Shown here piece by piece: positions 1-6,226 of a DNA stretch of 6,226 bases (its first letter is position 1; every line of letters begins with the position of its first letter). The position numbers and the translations under genes were made by a program. The notes under the pieces are model-generated. The model saw only the letters and a list, made by a program, of their open reading frames with translations, ran no database searches and had not been told where the DNA came from. Origin of the DNA: Flavobacteriia bacterium (GTDB lineage Bacteria; Bacteroidota; Bacteroidia; Flavobacteriales; Flavobacteriaceae); the NCBI GenBank assembly GCA_011330545.1, contig DRQI01000071.1, positions 1 through 6,226 on the forward strand. The letters run 5' to 3'.

Positions 1-721
1 CTTCAATAACCTGCACATATTGTTGCGCCTGCATTAACGATTGAAACGTACCGGTATCTAACCATGCGGTACCTCTACTTAAGATACTGACGTGTAAGTT
101 GCCTTGTTGTAAGTATTTTTTATTGATATCGGTAATTTCATATTCCCCGCGAGCAGATGGTTGTAAATTTTTAGCTATTTCAACAACATCATTATCGTAA
201 AAATAAATACCGGGAACGGCATAGTTTGATTTAGGATATTGTGGTTTTTCTTCAATTGAGATTACTTTATTATCGGCATCAAACTCTACCACGCCATAGC
301 GTTCAGGATCGGTTACATGATAGGCAAAAACGGTACTTCCATCTCTCTTTGAAGCATTCATCAAGGTTGAGTGAAGTCCGGTACCATAAAAAATATTATC
401 TCCTAAAATTAAAGCCACTTTATCATTGCCAATAAATCTTTCACCAATAACAAAGGCTTGTGCCAACCCGTTAGGTACTTCTTGCACGGCATATTCAAAA
501 TTACAGCCCAACCGTGTTCCATCACCCAACAGGCGTTCAAACATCGGTAAATCATGTGGGGTTGAAATAATCAAAATATCTTTTATACCTGCTAACATCA
601 ATACCGATAAAGGGTAGTAAATCATCGGCTTATCATATATGGGCATTAGCTGTTTGCTAATGGCAATAGTGAGTGGGTGCAACCTGGTACCACTCCCTCC
701 GGCAAGTATTATTCCTTTCAT
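1..721 (-). CDS. rmlA: Glucose-1-phosphate thymidylyltransferase, 3' end cut off by the window
   Basis: This enzyme (also called RfbA) joins glucose-1-phosphate and dTTP to give dTDP-glucose and pyrophosphate, the first step toward dTDP-L-rhamnose and other dTDP-sugars for surface polysaccharides; it acts in the cytoplasm. Translating the strand gives 240 codons from the ATG at 721-719. The nucleotide-binding signature GGSGTRLHP is at residues 8-16 and [18 protein letters not shown] at 22-39. GDNIFYG is at 107-113, with D108 matching the family's metal-binding Asp. EEKP is at 157-160, [10 protein letters not shown] at 191-200, and WLDTGT at 220-225, with D222 as the second metal ligand. All key residues seen in the family are present. 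Family members are about 290 residues, so roughly 50 C-terminal residues lie beyond the left edge. The start overlaps the stop of the upstream exporter gene by one base (TAATG), and there is no clear Shine-Dalgarno site. The family call is very secure; the pathway end product is inferred. Confidence 0.97.
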   Translation of the reverse strand, partial: MKGIILAGGSGTRLHPLTIAISKQLMPIYDKPMIYYPLSVLMLAGIKDILIISTPHDLPMFERLLGDGTRLGCNFEYAVQEVPNGLAQAFVIGERFIGNDKVALILGDNIFYGTGLHSTLMNASKRDGSTVFAYHVTDPERYGVVEFDADNKVISIEEKPQYPKSNYAVPGIYFYDNDVVEIAKNLQPSARGEYEITDINKKYLQQGNLHVSILSRGTAWLDTGTFQSLMQAQQYVQVIE

Positions 722-723
722 TA
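719..723 (-). other. TAATG stop/start overlap between exporter gene and rmlA
   Basis: Read on the minus strand, the exporter's TAA (723-721) shares its last A with the ATG (721-719) of rmlA. The preceding 20 or so bases are A-rich and contain no clear purine Shine-Dalgarno core. Such junctions normally mean one transcript and translation of the second gene by ribosomes finishing the first. The overlap is seen directly; the coupling is inferred. Confidence 0.8.
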
Positions 724-3144
724 GTTATTTTTATTTTTTTCTGCCATATTGCTCTCGCTGTCATTTTCTTCTACTTCTTCATTATCGGGTAGAATTTCAA
801 TGGCAGGTTTTTTAAAGACTTTTTTATTGGCTATTCGTTGTTCTAATGATAGTAATAACGATGGTAATAATAATAAATTTGAAACCATGGCAAAAAGTAG
901 TGTTACCGATACCAATCCGCCAAGGGCTTTGGTACCCCCAAAACTAGAGACTATAAATACTAAAAATCCGAAAAAGAGAACAATAGAAGTATAGAACATA
1001 CTTACGCCGGTTTCACGCAGCGCAGCGTATACTGATTTTCTTACTTTCCAATTATTGGCTTGTAATTCTTGCCGGTATTTTGCTAAAAAATGAATGGTAT
1101 CATCTACTGATATCCCAAAGGCAATGCTAAATACCAAAATGGTTGACGGTTTGATAGGTACGCCTAAAAAGCCCATCAATCCTGCGGTAACTAACAGAGG
1201 TAATATATTAGGTATCAGTGAAATAATTATCATTTGAAATGACCTAAACATCCAAGCCATAAATAAAGAAATGAGTAAAATAGCCAATGACAGTGAGACT
1301 ACTAAGTTTCTAATAAGATAGTTGGTGCCTTTTAAGAAAACCAAGGCTTTACCCGTCATGGTAACATTGAATTTGTCTTTAGGAAATTCTTTGTCAATTC
1401 TCGCTTGCAGCCGTTCTTCGATACGTTCCATTTTGTCGGTACCGATATCTTTCATAAAGGTAGTGATACGCGCATAACGGCCGGTAGAATCTACAAAATT
1501 ATTTAACAAATCTGAATTGGCATCAGAGTTTTTGGCATATGACAAAATAAAACTTCGTTCTTGCCCGGTCGGCAATTGGTAATATTTGGGATTCCCTTTA
1601 TAATAGGCTTGTTTTGAATATTTTACAATATTTAATACCGAAACTGATGGTGAGAGTTCTGGTATTTCATCTATAATTTCATTGAGCCTGTCCATCCGCT
1701 TTAGCGTTGACAATTTCATCACGCCTTTTTTACGTTTGGTATCTATGACAATTTCTAACGGCATGATACCGCCAAATTCTTTTTCAAAAAAGATAATGTC
1801 TTTAAAAAAGGGCTTCCCTTTTGGCATATCTTCAATCAAACTTCCTGAAACTCGAATCATATATACGCCAATGATACTAATGACCATTAATGAAACGGTA
1901 GAAACATATACGGCAATGCGTTTGTGGCGGACGGTATTTTCCATCCAATTTACAATACGTTCTATCCAACGTTTTTCTAAATGCCTTAAATGCTTGTCTT
2001 TCGGTTTGGGCAAAAAACTATAAATGATAGGTATAATCAATAATGACAATATAAAAATTGCCATGATATTTATGGAGGCTATAATACCAAATTCATTGAG
2101 TAATTGGCTTTTGGTAAAAATAAAAGTGGCAAAACCCGATGCGGTGGTAATGTTGGTCATTAAGGTGGCGTTGCCTATTTTAGAAATAACGCGCTGCAAT
2201 GATTTTGCCTGATTGCCATGGCTTTTTACTTCGTGTTGGTATTTATTGATTAAAAAGATGCAGTTGGGTACGCCGATAACAATTATCAAGGGCGGTATTA
2301 ATGCCATCAATACCGATATTTCATACTGAAACCAACCAATAAACCCAAATGCCCATATTACCCCGATGCTCACTACAAGCATGGTAATAAAGGTAGCGCG
2401 AAATGAACGGAAAAAGAAAAAGAATATCAATGAAGTAATTCCTAAAGCCAACCCTACAAACAAACCTATTTCATCAACAATATTTTGAGAATTCATAGTT
2501 CTGATATAGGGCATTCCGGAAACCCTAACGTCTATATTATTGTCTTTTTCAAATTGTTCAATGGTGGGATTCAAGACATTAAAAACAAAATCTTTTCGCT
2601 CTTTTGTATTGACAATTTTCTTTTTAATATAGATAATTGTTCTGATAGTACCCGTATTTTTATTGAATAAGAAATTGTCAAAAAAAGGCAGTTTGTGAAA
2701 GAGCTCGTCTTTTATTTTTTTTATTTCTGAGTCGGTTTTGGGCTTTTCTTTATACAGTGGCTCTACCACAAAACGTTTATGGAGTGTATCTTTCTTTAAT
2801 TTTTTAATATCACCGATAGAAACGGTAAAATCAACTTCAGGATAAGTGCTTAACTTTTTTGATAAGGCATTCCAATTGTTAAACTTTTTTGAAGTAAAAA
2901 CAGTTGAGTCTTGCGTTGCCAGGATGATAATATTGCCTTCTTCACCAAATATTTTAAGGAATTTATTGTATTCTATATTTACTTCGTGATTTCTAGGCAA
3001 CAAATTAGCTTCTGTATACGAAAAACGCATGTTCTTCATTTGAGTTGCTAAAAAATAGGTAATTAGGCCAAGGATTATTAATATAGGAATTCGCCCCTTA
3101 AGGATAATTCTAGATACAATTGACCAAAAATTCTTTAAAAACAT
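721..3144 (-). CDS. RND superfamily exporter, MMPL/COG1033 type, 807 aa
   Basis: This is an inner-membrane transporter of the RND superfamily, likely driven by the proton gradient; the substrate is unknown. It shows the duplicated RND plan. TM1 is near residues 17-34, followed by a large periplasmic loop (about 35-223). TM2-6 lie at about 224-245, 250-272, 276-299, 328-345 and 352-378, followed by a basic cytoplasmic linker (379-408). TM7 is at about 409-430, with a second periplasmic loop at 431-609. TM8-12 lie at about 610-633, 637-660, 666-688, 716-732 and 740-766. TM10 carries the relay motif [16 protein letters not shown] (676-691, Asp681/Asp682). The matching spot in TM4 reads [12 protein letters not shown] (291-302) and has no Asp. 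The tail from about 785 is acidic and Asn-rich. The ATG at 3144 directly precedes a short basic N-terminus and TM1 and sits 19 nt after a good -7 box. Length and topology fit COG1033 proteins, which include hopanoid and lipid exporters, but nothing here fixes the cargo. Its coupling to rmlA hints at an envelope role. Confidence 0.92.
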   Translation of the reverse strand: MFLKNFWSIVSRIILKGRIPILIILGLITYFLATQMKNMRFSYTEANLLPRNHEVNIEYNKFLKIFGEEGNIIILATQDSTVFTSKKFNNWNALSKKLSTYPEVDFTVSIGDIKKLKKDTLHKRFVVEPLYKEKPKTDSEIKKIKDELFHKLPFFDNFLFNKNTGTIRTIIYIKKKIVNTKERKDFVFNVLNPTIEQFEKDNNIDVRVSGMPYIRTMNSQNIVDEIGLFVGLALGITSLIFFFFFRSFRATFITMLVVSIGVIWAFGFIGWFQYEISVLMALIPPLIIVIGVPNCIFLINKYQHEVKSHGNQAKSLQRVISKIGNATLMTNITTASGFATFIFTKSQLLNEFGIIASINIMAIFILSLLIIPIIYSFLPKPKDKHLRHLEKRWIERIVNWMENTVRHKRIAVYVSTVSLMVISIIGVYMIRVSGSLIEDMPKGKPFFKDIIFFEKEFGGIMPLEIVIDTKRKKGVMKLSTLKRMDRLNEIIDEIPELSPSVSVLNIVKYSKQAYYKGNPKYYQLPTGQERSFILSYAKNSDANSDLLNNFVDSTGRYARITTFMKDIGTDKMERIEERLQARIDKEFPKDKFNVTMTGKALVFLKGTNYLIRNLVVSLSLAILLISLFMAWMFRSFQMIIISLIPNILPLLVTAGLMGFLGVPIKPSTILVFSIAFGISVDDTIHFLAKYRQELQANNWKVRKSVYAALRETGVSMFYTSIVLFFGFLVFIVSSFGGTKALGGLVSVTLLFAMVSNLLLLPSLLLSLEQRIANKKVFKKPAIEILPDNEEVEENDSESNMAEKNKNN

Positions 3145-3163
3145 AGGGACTTAATAATGTTGA

Positions 3164-3171
3164 CAAAGGTA
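3164..3171 (-). promoter_or_regulatory. Candidate Bacteroidota -7 promoter box for the exporter-rmlA pair
   Basis: On the minus strand this reads TACCTTTG, an exact match to the Bacteroidota sigma-ABfr consensus TAnnTTTG. It ends 19 nt before the exporter ATG, so transcription would start just a few bases downstream and leave a very short leader. The expected -33 position, about 20 nt upstream, has only a T run (CACATTTTTT) instead of a clear TTG, so the match is half strong and half weak. Confidence 0.5.
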
Positions 3172-3205
3172 CTAAATTCTACTGCTAAAAAATGTGAGAA
3201 TTTAG
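3172..3205. repeat. 9-bp perfect inverted repeat abutting the exporter promoter (possible operator)
   Basis: CTAAATTCT (3172-3180) and AGAATTTAG (3197-3205) are perfect reverse complements separated by 16 bases. The near arm directly touches the TACCTTTG box, and the spacer covers where the -33 element should sit. A second pairing, GCTAAA (3184-3189) with TTTAGC (3201-3206), competes for the same right arm. It could be a regulator binding site or a chance palindrome in AT-rich DNA. It lacks the GC-rich stem and trailing T run of a terminator in either orientation. Confidence 0.4.
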
Positions 3206-3387
3206 CATCATAAAAACAAAGCGTTGCCTAAAAAACTAACTATTGAATGCGTTATCTCTTTCGATACTCATATTGTATCTGAAAAAAGATTCTTATTTGT
3301 CATTTGTCAGCACTCTCATAACGTAACCAAACTACCACGAATTGGTCTTTAGACAGCCTTTTTTTAAATCTTACCTGTTGTTGTCAA
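3206..3387. other. Non-coding gap between infB and the exporter gene
   Basis: I find no convincing gene, tRNA or strong terminator in this stretch. Only 8- and 11-codon ATG frames occur in the infB direction. Visible small structures are a 5-bp stem GATAC/GTATC (3263-3267 and 3275-3279, 7-base loop) and a tandem TTTGTCA (3296-3302 and 3303-3309). No GC-rich hairpin followed by T's is seen after the infB stop, so read-through from infB into the exporter gene is possible. Confidence 0.5.
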
Positions 3388-6030
3388 TTATTTCAATTTC
3401 TTTTTAACAGCTACTTCTTGATATGCTTCAATAACATCTAATTCTTTAATGTCATTATAATTTTTGATTTGCATACCGCAATCATAACCTTTACTTACTT
3501 CTTTCGCATCATCTTTAAAACGTTTTAACGAGGCCAATTCGCCTGCAAAGACCACTACGCCATCTCTGATAACTCGTATTTTAGAGTTTCTGAATATTTT
3601 GCCGTCGGTAACCATACAGCCGGCAATAGTACCCACTTTTGAAATTTTGTAGGTTTCCCTAACTTCGGCATTTCCGGTAATTTCCTCTACCATATCCGGA
3701 GAAAGCATACCTTCCATAGCGTCTTTTATCTCATCAATTACTTTATAAATGATAGAATAGTTTCTAATATCAATTTCTTCTTTTTCTGCCAAGATACGTG
3801 CGGCAGACGAAGGTCTTACATTAAACCCAATGATAATAGCTTCTGAGGCTGAAGCCAATAATACATCAGATTCTGTAATAGCTCCTACACCTTTATGAAT
3901 AATATTTACTTGAATTTCTTCGGTAGTCAGTTTTTGAAGAGAATCTGTCAATGCTTCTACTGAGCCGTCAACATCACCTTTTAAAATGATATTCAATTCT
4001 TTAAAGTCGCCTAAAGCAATTCTACGCCCAATTTCATCTAAGGTAATATGGCGTTGTGTTCGAACGGATTGCTCTCGTTGTAACTGTTCGCGTTTTGAGG
4101 CTATTTGTTTGGCTTCGCGTTCATCGTCAAACACCCTAAATTTATCTCCTGCTTGTGGTGCCCCGTCTAATCCTAACACTGAAATAGGTGTCGAAGGGCC
4201 GGCTTTTTTTACATTATTGCCACGCTCGTCGTGCATGGCTTTTACTTTACCACTGTGTTTTCCGGCAAGGACAAAATCTCCTATTTTCAGGGTTCCGGCT
4301 TCTACCAATACGGTAGAAACATAGCCTTTCCCTTTATCGAGTAAGGCTTCTACAACCGTACCTAAGGCATTTTTATTAGGATTGGCTTTTAACTCGAGTA
4401 GTTCGGCTTCTAGCATTACTTTTTCTATCAACTCATCAACACCTTCACCGGTTTTAGCAGAAATATCTTGCGATTGAATTTTACCGCCCCAATCTTCTAC
4501 CAATAAATTCATATTCGCCAATTCTTCTTTTACTTTATCAGGATTCGCATTGGGCTTGTCTATTTTATTAATAGCAAAAACAATCGGCACGCCTGCTGCC
4601 TGTGCGTGGCTGATAGCTTCTTTGGTTTGGGGCATTATAGAGTCGTCTGCTGCAATTACAATAATTACAATATCAGTAACTTGAGCTCCACGGGCACGCA
4701 TGGCGGTAAAGGCTTCATGGCCGGGGGTATCTAAAAATGCTATTTTTTGCCCATCTGCCAATTCTACGCTATACGCTCCTATGTGCTGTGTGATACCACC
4801 TGATTCTCCTGCAATAACATTGGCTTTTCTAATATAGTCTAGCAATGATGTTTTACCGTGGTCAACGTGTCCCATCACAGTAACAATGGGTGCTCTTGGT
4901 TCTAAATCTTCGGGATTGTCTTCTACTTCTTCAATGGCTTCTTCTACTTCAGCACTTACAAATTCTACATTGAACCCAAATTCTTCAGCAACAATGGTAA
5001 GGGTTTCGGCATCTAAACGTTGATTCATAGTTACCATCATGCCCAATGACATACAAGCCGATATAATTTCGGCAACAGAAACATTCATCATGGTAGCCAC
5101 TTCACTGGCCGTAACAAATTCTGTAACCTTAAGTATTTTACTTTCGGCATGTTGTTGTTCTAGGTCTTTTTCAGTTTGTTGACGGTGTAAATCTCTTTTT
5201 TCCCTTCTGTATTTTGCCCCTTTTCCTTTTTTAGATTTACCTTGTAGCTTCTCTAATGTTTCTCTAATTTGTTTTTGTACTTCTGCCTCTGAAGGCTCTT
5301 CTTTTACAATATTTTTTCTGCCTCTGCCTCCTGATTTAAAATTTGATTTTTGCTTTTGTGAAAAAGCATTGCCCCCAACAGGTTTATTGATTCGCCTTCG
5401 TTTCTTTTTATTGGCACTATTATCTTCAGTAGTTGTTTTTTGGGGTTTCTTTTCAGTTTTTTTCTTTGGCCTTTCAAATTGTTTTAAATCTATTTTTTCG
5501 CCAACTTGTTTCGGGCCTGTGAGTTTTTGATATTTTGTGGTGATTTTTGCTACTTCAGCAGGTTTTTCTTTTACAGGAGCTATTTCTTCTTCTTCTTTAG
5601 GGGCGGCAACTTCTTCTTTTTCTTTTTCAACGGCTTTTGGCGGTACAACTTCTTTGGTTTCTTTTTTTGAAGTTGTTTTGGCCTCTACATCTATTTTGCC
5701 AACGGTTTTTATGCCTATTAATTTTTCAGATTCAGGCTTAAAAATTTTCCTTTTTGCCTCTTCTTCCAAACGCTTTTTTTCGAGTTCTTTTTCATGGGCT
5801 AAACGAAGTGCTTCTTTTTCTTTACGCTTTTCTTCGCCTACTTCTTTCGATGCAACTTTTTTACTTTTATCGGTTTGAAATTCATCTAAAAGCACATTAT
5901 ATACCTCGTCAGATATTTTTGTTGTGGGCCTTGCTTCTATTTCATAGCCTTTTTTTAAAAGGCATTCAACCGCCCTATCTAACGAAATATTTAATTCTCT
6001 TAAAACCTTATTAAGCCTCAATGTAGCCAT
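3388..6030 (-). CDS. infB: Translation initiation factor IF-2, 880 aa
   Basis: IF-2 is the GTPase that brings initiator fMet-tRNA to the 30S subunit and promotes joining of the 50S subunit. The order of parts is complete. An IF2_N module fills residues 1-52. A Lys/Glu/Pro-rich linker (about 55-296) includes a basic patch [10 protein letters not shown] at 208-217. A second IF2_N module lies at about 299-358. The GTPase domain has G1 GHVDHGKT (387-394), G2 GGITQHIG (411-418), G3 DTPGH (434-438, with the catalytic His438), G4 NKID (488-491) and G5 SAK (524-526). Domain II follows at about 555-640, then domain III at about 665-760 and the fMet-tRNA-binding C-terminal domain at about 775-875. The length is close to E. 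coli IF-2 (890). The ATG at 6030 begins [15 protein letters not shown], the expected start of the first IF2_N module. There is no Shine-Dalgarno site; the leader is A/T only near the start, as is common in Bacteroidota. The usual partner nusA would lie to the right, outside the window. Confidence 0.99.
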   Translation of the reverse strand: MATLRLNKVLRELNISLDRAVECLLKKGYEIEARPTTKISDEVYNVLLDEFQTDKSKKVASKEVGEEKRKEKEALRLAHEKELEKKRLEEEAKRKIFKPESEKLIGIKTVGKIDVEAKTTSKKETKEVVPPKAVEKEKEEVAAPKEEEEIAPVKEKPAEVAKITTKYQKLTGPKQVGEKIDLKQFERPKKKTEKKPQKTTTEDNSANKKKRRRINKPVGGNAFSQKQKSNFKSGGRGRKNIVKEEPSEAEVQKQIRETLEKLQGKSKKGKGAKYRREKRDLHRQQTEKDLEQQHAESKILKVTEFVTASEVATMMNVSVAEIISACMSLGMMVTMNQRLDAETLTIVAEEFGFNVEFVSAEVEEAIEEVEDNPEDLEPRAPIVTVMGHVDHGKTSLLDYIRKANVIAGESGGITQHIGAYSVELADGQKIAFLDTPGHEAFTAMRARGAQVTDIVIIVIAADDSIMPQTKEAISHAQAAGVPIVFAINKIDKPNANPDKVKEELANMNLLVEDWGGKIQSQDISAKTGEGVDELIEKVMLEAELLELKANPNKNALGTVVEALLDKGKGYVSTVLVEAGTLKIGDFVLAGKHSGKVKAMHDERGNNVKKAGPSTPISVLGLDGAPQAGDKFRVFDDEREAKQIASKREQLQREQSVRTQRHITLDEIGRRIALGDFKELNIILKGDVDGSVEALTDSLQKLTTEEIQVNIIHKGVGAITESDVLLASASEAIIIGFNVRPSSAARILAEKEEIDIRNYSIIYKVIDEIKDAMEGMLSPDMVEEITGNAEVRETYKISKVGTIAGCMVTDGKIFRNSKIRVIRDGVVVFAGELASLKRFKDDAKEVSKGYDCGMQIKNYNDIKELDVIEAYQEVAVKKKLK

Positions 6031-6104
6031 ATAATTAATTATAGTATTGTTTTCTTTATAATTCTGATTCTTCTCTTTAATGAAAAATCAAATAAAAAAT
6101 TTCT

Positions 6105-6154
6105 TGAAACCAACTATCCCCGAGGCAAGCCATAGGGGTATTTCGCTGGTTTCA
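6105..6154. repeat. Nested inverted repeat A in the infB leader
   Basis: The outer arms TGAAACCA (6105-6112) and TGGTTTCA (6147-6154) are perfect complements. Inside them CCCC (6118-6121) pairs with GGGG (6135-6138), extended by two A-T pairs (6115-6116 with 6139-6140) around a bulged T6117. GGC (6124-6126) can pair with GCC (6129-6131) at the tip, but a 2-base loop is tight. The result is a long, interrupted hairpin. It is non-coding as far as I can tell and ends about 75 nt before the infB start. Confidence 0.55.
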
Positions 6155-6174
6155 TTTTGACCTTAGGGTCAAAA
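6155..6174. repeat. Perfect 8-bp hairpin B, directly abutting hairpin A
   Basis: TTTTGACC (6155-6162) and GGTCAAAA (6167-6174) form a perfect 8-bp stem with the loop TTAG. As an alternative to hairpin A, the stem can extend: ACC and GAAA (6175-6181) pair with GGT (6148-6150) and TTTC (6141-6144) with two one-sided bulges. The two folds are mutually exclusive. On the minus strand no T run follows, so it is not a standard terminator. Confidence 0.55.
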
Positions 6175-6200
6175 ACCGAAATTTGGTATTTTACCTCACC

Positions 6201-6223
6201 CGAAACTGCAAAAGGCAGTTTCG
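6201..6223. repeat. Perfect 9-bp hairpin C at the right edge
   Basis: CGAAACTGC (6201-6209) and GCAGTTTCG (6215-6223) are perfect reverse complements with a 5-base loop (AAAAG). The stem is fairly GC-rich for this genome and lies three bases from the window edge, so any larger element it belongs to is cut off. No T run follows in either direction, which argues against an ordinary intrinsic terminator. Confidence 0.6.
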
Positions 6224-6226
6224 ACC

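Noticed and set aside
1682..2212. Two consecutive open frames on the plus strand opposite the exporter gene
   Set aside because: They are shadows of a well-supported RND coding region and show no family features of their own.
2409..2423. Run of five Phe codons in the exporter (residues 241-245), a possible slippage site
   Set aside because: The run mixes TTC and TTT, keeps the frame and sits within TM2, so it is simply part of a hydrophobic helix.
3346..3367. GGTC-TTTA-GAC stem followed by a T run on the plus strand, looking like a terminator
   Set aside because: The core stem is only 3-4 bp with a bulge, and no plus-strand gene leads into it.
5537..5878. Open frame on the plus strand opposite the N-terminal part of infB
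   Set aside because: It is the antisense of the Lys/Glu-rich IF-2 linker, which gives a Ser/Phe-rich translation with no recognisable domain.
6089..6113. Possible infB promoter: TTTATTTG (6096-6089, minus) with TTG at 6113-6111
   Set aside because: The -7 box misses the conserved A of TAnnTTTG and the spacing of 14 is shorter than the usual 17-23, so it is not supported well enough to list.
6114..6224. A 36-codon frame on the minus strand entering from the right edge and ending at TAG (6116-6114), possibly the 3' end of an upstream gene
   Set aside because: It runs through all of hairpins B and C and most of A, does not resemble the end of NusA or another protein I recognise, and uses codons such as TCG, CGG and GCG more than its neighbours. 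It is more likely a by-product of the palindromic sequence; sequence beyond 6226 would decide.

Overview
The window looks like a chromosomal housekeeping stretch from a low-GC member of the Bacteroidota, most likely a flavobacterium. The reasons are the AT-rich sequence, weak or absent Shine-Dalgarno sites in front of the genes, a good match to the Bacteroidota -7 promoter box (TAnnTTTG), and the flavobacterial style of the IF-2 and RND proteins. This placement is inferred from family knowledge, not from a database search.

All three genes are on the minus strand, so transcription runs from right to left. The right edge (6031-6226) is non-coding leader and holds a run of three inverted repeats. 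Next come infB (3388-6030, complete, translation initiation factor IF-2) and a 243-bp gap (3145-3387). The gap carries a candidate promoter and a dyad just before the second gene. That gene (721-3144, complete) encodes an 807-residue RND/MMPL-type membrane exporter of the COG1033 kind. Its stop codon overlaps by one base the start of rmlA/rfbA (1-721), glucose-1-phosphate thymidylyltransferase, which runs off the left edge after 240 codons.

There are two apparent functional blocks. IF-2 belongs to the translation machinery and is usually linked to nusA and rimP; neither is visible here. The exporter and RmlA form a tightly coupled pair that probably shares one transcript. RmlA makes dTDP-glucose, the precursor of dTDP-rhamnose and other deoxysugars of surface glycans. 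An envelope role for the exporter is therefore plausible, but its substrate cannot be read from the sequence.

I see no CRISPR array, RNA gene, transposase, phage gene, defence system or convincing new multi-gene system. The points most worth a second look are the hairpin cluster upstream of infB, the dyad over the exporter promoter, the lopsided proton-relay motifs of the exporter, and its one-base overlap with rmlA.
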